DNA from: Natronosporangium sp035305625
Lineage (GTDB): Bacteria; Actinomycetota; Actinomycetes; Mycobacteriales; Micromonosporaceae
Assembly: GCA_963809545.1 (NCBI GenBank)
Contig: CAWEKD010000005.1
Span: 806,001-870,000 of the forward strand
DNA length: 64,000 nucleotides
Reading direction: 5' to 3'
Position 1 is the stretch's first letter. Each line of letters opens with the position of its first letter. A program made the translations under genes and the position numbers. This document shows positions 62,797 through 64,000 of this stretch, in pieces. The notes under the pieces are model-generated. The model made no database searches. It had not been told where the DNA came from and saw only the letters and a list, made by a program, of their open reading frames with translations.

Positions 62797-63914
62797 GTAG
62801 TGAGACGACATCGCGTTCGGGTGCCTCGGTACGGATCAGCGGGGTGACCAAGCAGTACCGAGACCTCCGCGCACTCGATCACGTCAGCCTCGACATTCAG
62901 GCCGGGGAATTCATCACCCTGCTGGGGGCCAGCGGGTCGGGCAAGTCGACCTTGCTGAACATCATCGCCGGGTTCATCAAGGCTGACGCGGGCATGGTCG
63001 AGGTAGGCGGGCGGGACCTCACCCGGGTGCCGCCGCACAAGCGGGGACTGGGCATGGTGTTCCAGCAGTACGCGCTGTTCCCGCACATGACGGTGTTCGA
63101 GAACGTGGCCTTCCCGCTGCGGCGCCGCCGGGTCCCGAAGCCGGAGCTGCGACGGCGGGTCCAGGAGGCGCTGGAGATCGTCGAACTGGGCGCGCTCGGT
63201 CGGCGGATGCCGTCGCAGCTGTCCGGTGGGCAGCAGCAGCGGGTGGCGCTGGCCCGCGCGATCGTGTTCCGCCCACCGGTGCTGTTGATGGACGAGCCGC
63301 TGGGGGCGCTGGACAAGCGCCTCCGGGAACAGCTGCAGATCGAGATCAAGCGGCTGCACCGCGAGCTGGGGATCACGTTCGTGTTCGTCACCCATGACCA
63401 GGAAGAAGCCCTGGCGATGTCGGACCGGATCGCACTGCTGCGGGACGGCCGGATCGTCCAGGTCGGCACCCCGGACGAGCTGTACGAACGCCCCACCGAG
63501 CTCTACACGGCGCAGTTCTTGGGCGAATCCAACATCTTCTACGGCACCGTGCAGGCCGGGGTGTTCCACGACCGCGACTGCGGACACACCCTGCCGCTTC
63601 CCGGTGTGGTCGATGGGCCGGTCGCGTTGGTGATTCGACCGGAGAAGATCCGGGTCAGTCAATCCGCGGACGAGTTACCGGTCGGCTACCAGCCCTTGTC
63701 CGGGACCGTGCAGGAATCGTCCTATCTCGGCAGTGAGCGGCGGCTGGACATTGCCCTCGGCGACGGGCGCCGGGTGGTGGCCCGGGTACGCAACGACGGC
63801 CCGGACAGTCGGGTCACCCCGGGCACACCGGTGGTCGTCTCCTGGCATCCGGACGACGTGCTGGTGATGTCCACCGGAAGCGCTGAGGACCGGAGCCCGC
63901 AACCAATCGCCTGA
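62793..63914 (+). CDS. ABC transporter ATP-binding protein (PotA-like)
   Basis: 373 residues from ATG 62793 (ATGA overlap). Walker A GASGSGKSTLLN (about 45-56), Q-loop FQQYALFPHMTVFENVAFPL, signature QLSGGQQQRVALARA, Walker B LLMDEPLGALDKRLRE and switch THDQEEALAMSD. A TOBE domain follows (about 280-360; VALVIRPEKIRVS, SYLGSERRLDIALGDG). It energises the importer. The frame is open upstream through the permease, but that part is not coding. Confidence 0.94.
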   Translation: MSSETTSRSGASVRISGVTKQYRDLRALDHVSLDIQAGEFITLLGASGSGKSTLLNIIAGFIKADAGMVEVGGRDLTRVPPHKRGLGMVFQQYALFPHMTVFENVAFPLRRRRVPKPELRRRVQEALEIVELGALGRRMPSQLSGGQQQRVALARAIVFRPPVLLMDEPLGALDKRLREQLQIEIKRLHRELGITFVFVTHDQEEALAMSDRIALLRDGRIVQVGTPDELYERPTELYTAQFLGESNIFYGTVQAGVFHDRDCGHTLPLPGVVDGPVALVIRPEKIRVSQSADELPVGYQPLSGTVQESSYLGSERRLDIALGDGRRVVARVRNDGPDSRVTPGTPVVVSWHPDDVLVMSTGSAEDRSPQPIA

Positions 63915-63950
63915 AGCACCCACGAACCCACCGTCATCTGAGGAGATACC

Positions 63951-64000
63951 ATGCCTCGTCCAATCCGGGACGCACTCGCGCTCACGAGCGAGCAGCAGGA
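63951..64000 (+). CDS. Start of a further gene in the ABC operon, cut by window edge
   Basis: ATG 63951 has GAGGAG 6 nt upstream, the best site in this operon. Only MPRPIRDALALTSEQQ is visible, too little to identify. It starts 36 bp after the ATPase stop and is probably an enzyme that acts on the imported substrate. Confidence 0.6.
   Translation, partial: MPRPIRDALALTSEQQ

Overview
The window is about 70% GC chromosomal DNA from a filamentous actinobacterium, most probably of the Micromonosporaceae (Micromonosporales). The case rests on a free-standing BldC, DUF3073 and DUF3151 proteins, a valine/leucine dehydrogenase, an AmcA/AmcB-type peptide pair next to purM, an HspR-controlled dnaK-grpE-dnaJ-hspR locus and clpB, an accessory SecA2, and frequent GTG starts. 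It reads as core chromosome: no integrase, transposase, plasmid or phage gene, no rRNA or tRNA and no CRISPR array was found.

Layout. 0-8 kb: end of an SDR/GT9 sugar locus, a SigC-like ECF sigma factor divergent from a zinc-finger membrane protein, a methyltransferase-like protein, an FHA-ABC transporter, and a lipoprotein whose two substrate-binding halves are in swapped order. 8-12.4 kb: bldC, a conserved unknown gene, vdh, DUF3073, and the amcB/amcA cyclophane-RiPP pair. 12.5-31 kb: purine biosynthesis on the minus strand (purF-purM, purS-purQ-purL, purB, purD, purA), separated by a sterol-carrier-like gene, a large secreted/membrane protein with a Gly/Tyr/Pro tail, a GDT1-type cation transporter, an LPVTG surface protein and an MFS exporter. 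31-35.8 kb: lipid-kinase-like gene, DUF3151, fba, ArsR, pyrE, SDR.

35.8-48.3 kb is a heat-shock and signalling region. clpB is coupled to two four-helix membrane proteins and a PknB-type kinase whose own C-terminal membrane domain is their paralogue. The dnaK operon follows. clpB and dnaK carry nearly identical HAIR operators for HspR. The dnaK operon, and the GTPase gene beside it, contain at least a dozen single-base indels; they look like sequence errors, because motifs are intact once frames are corrected.

48.4-64 kb: a pair of membrane-associated GTPases plus an unknown partner, secA2, a serpin, a TipA-type MerR regulator with a textbook 19-bp-spacer operator, a sugar isomerase/epimerase, and a TetR regulator followed by a PotABCD-type ABC operon. 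The same 14-bp operator-like palindrome precedes the TetR gene and the ABC operon.

Three gene remnants (VOC, LuxR-type HTH, ModA) lie in intergenic DNA. Strong hairpin terminators separate most convergent genes.
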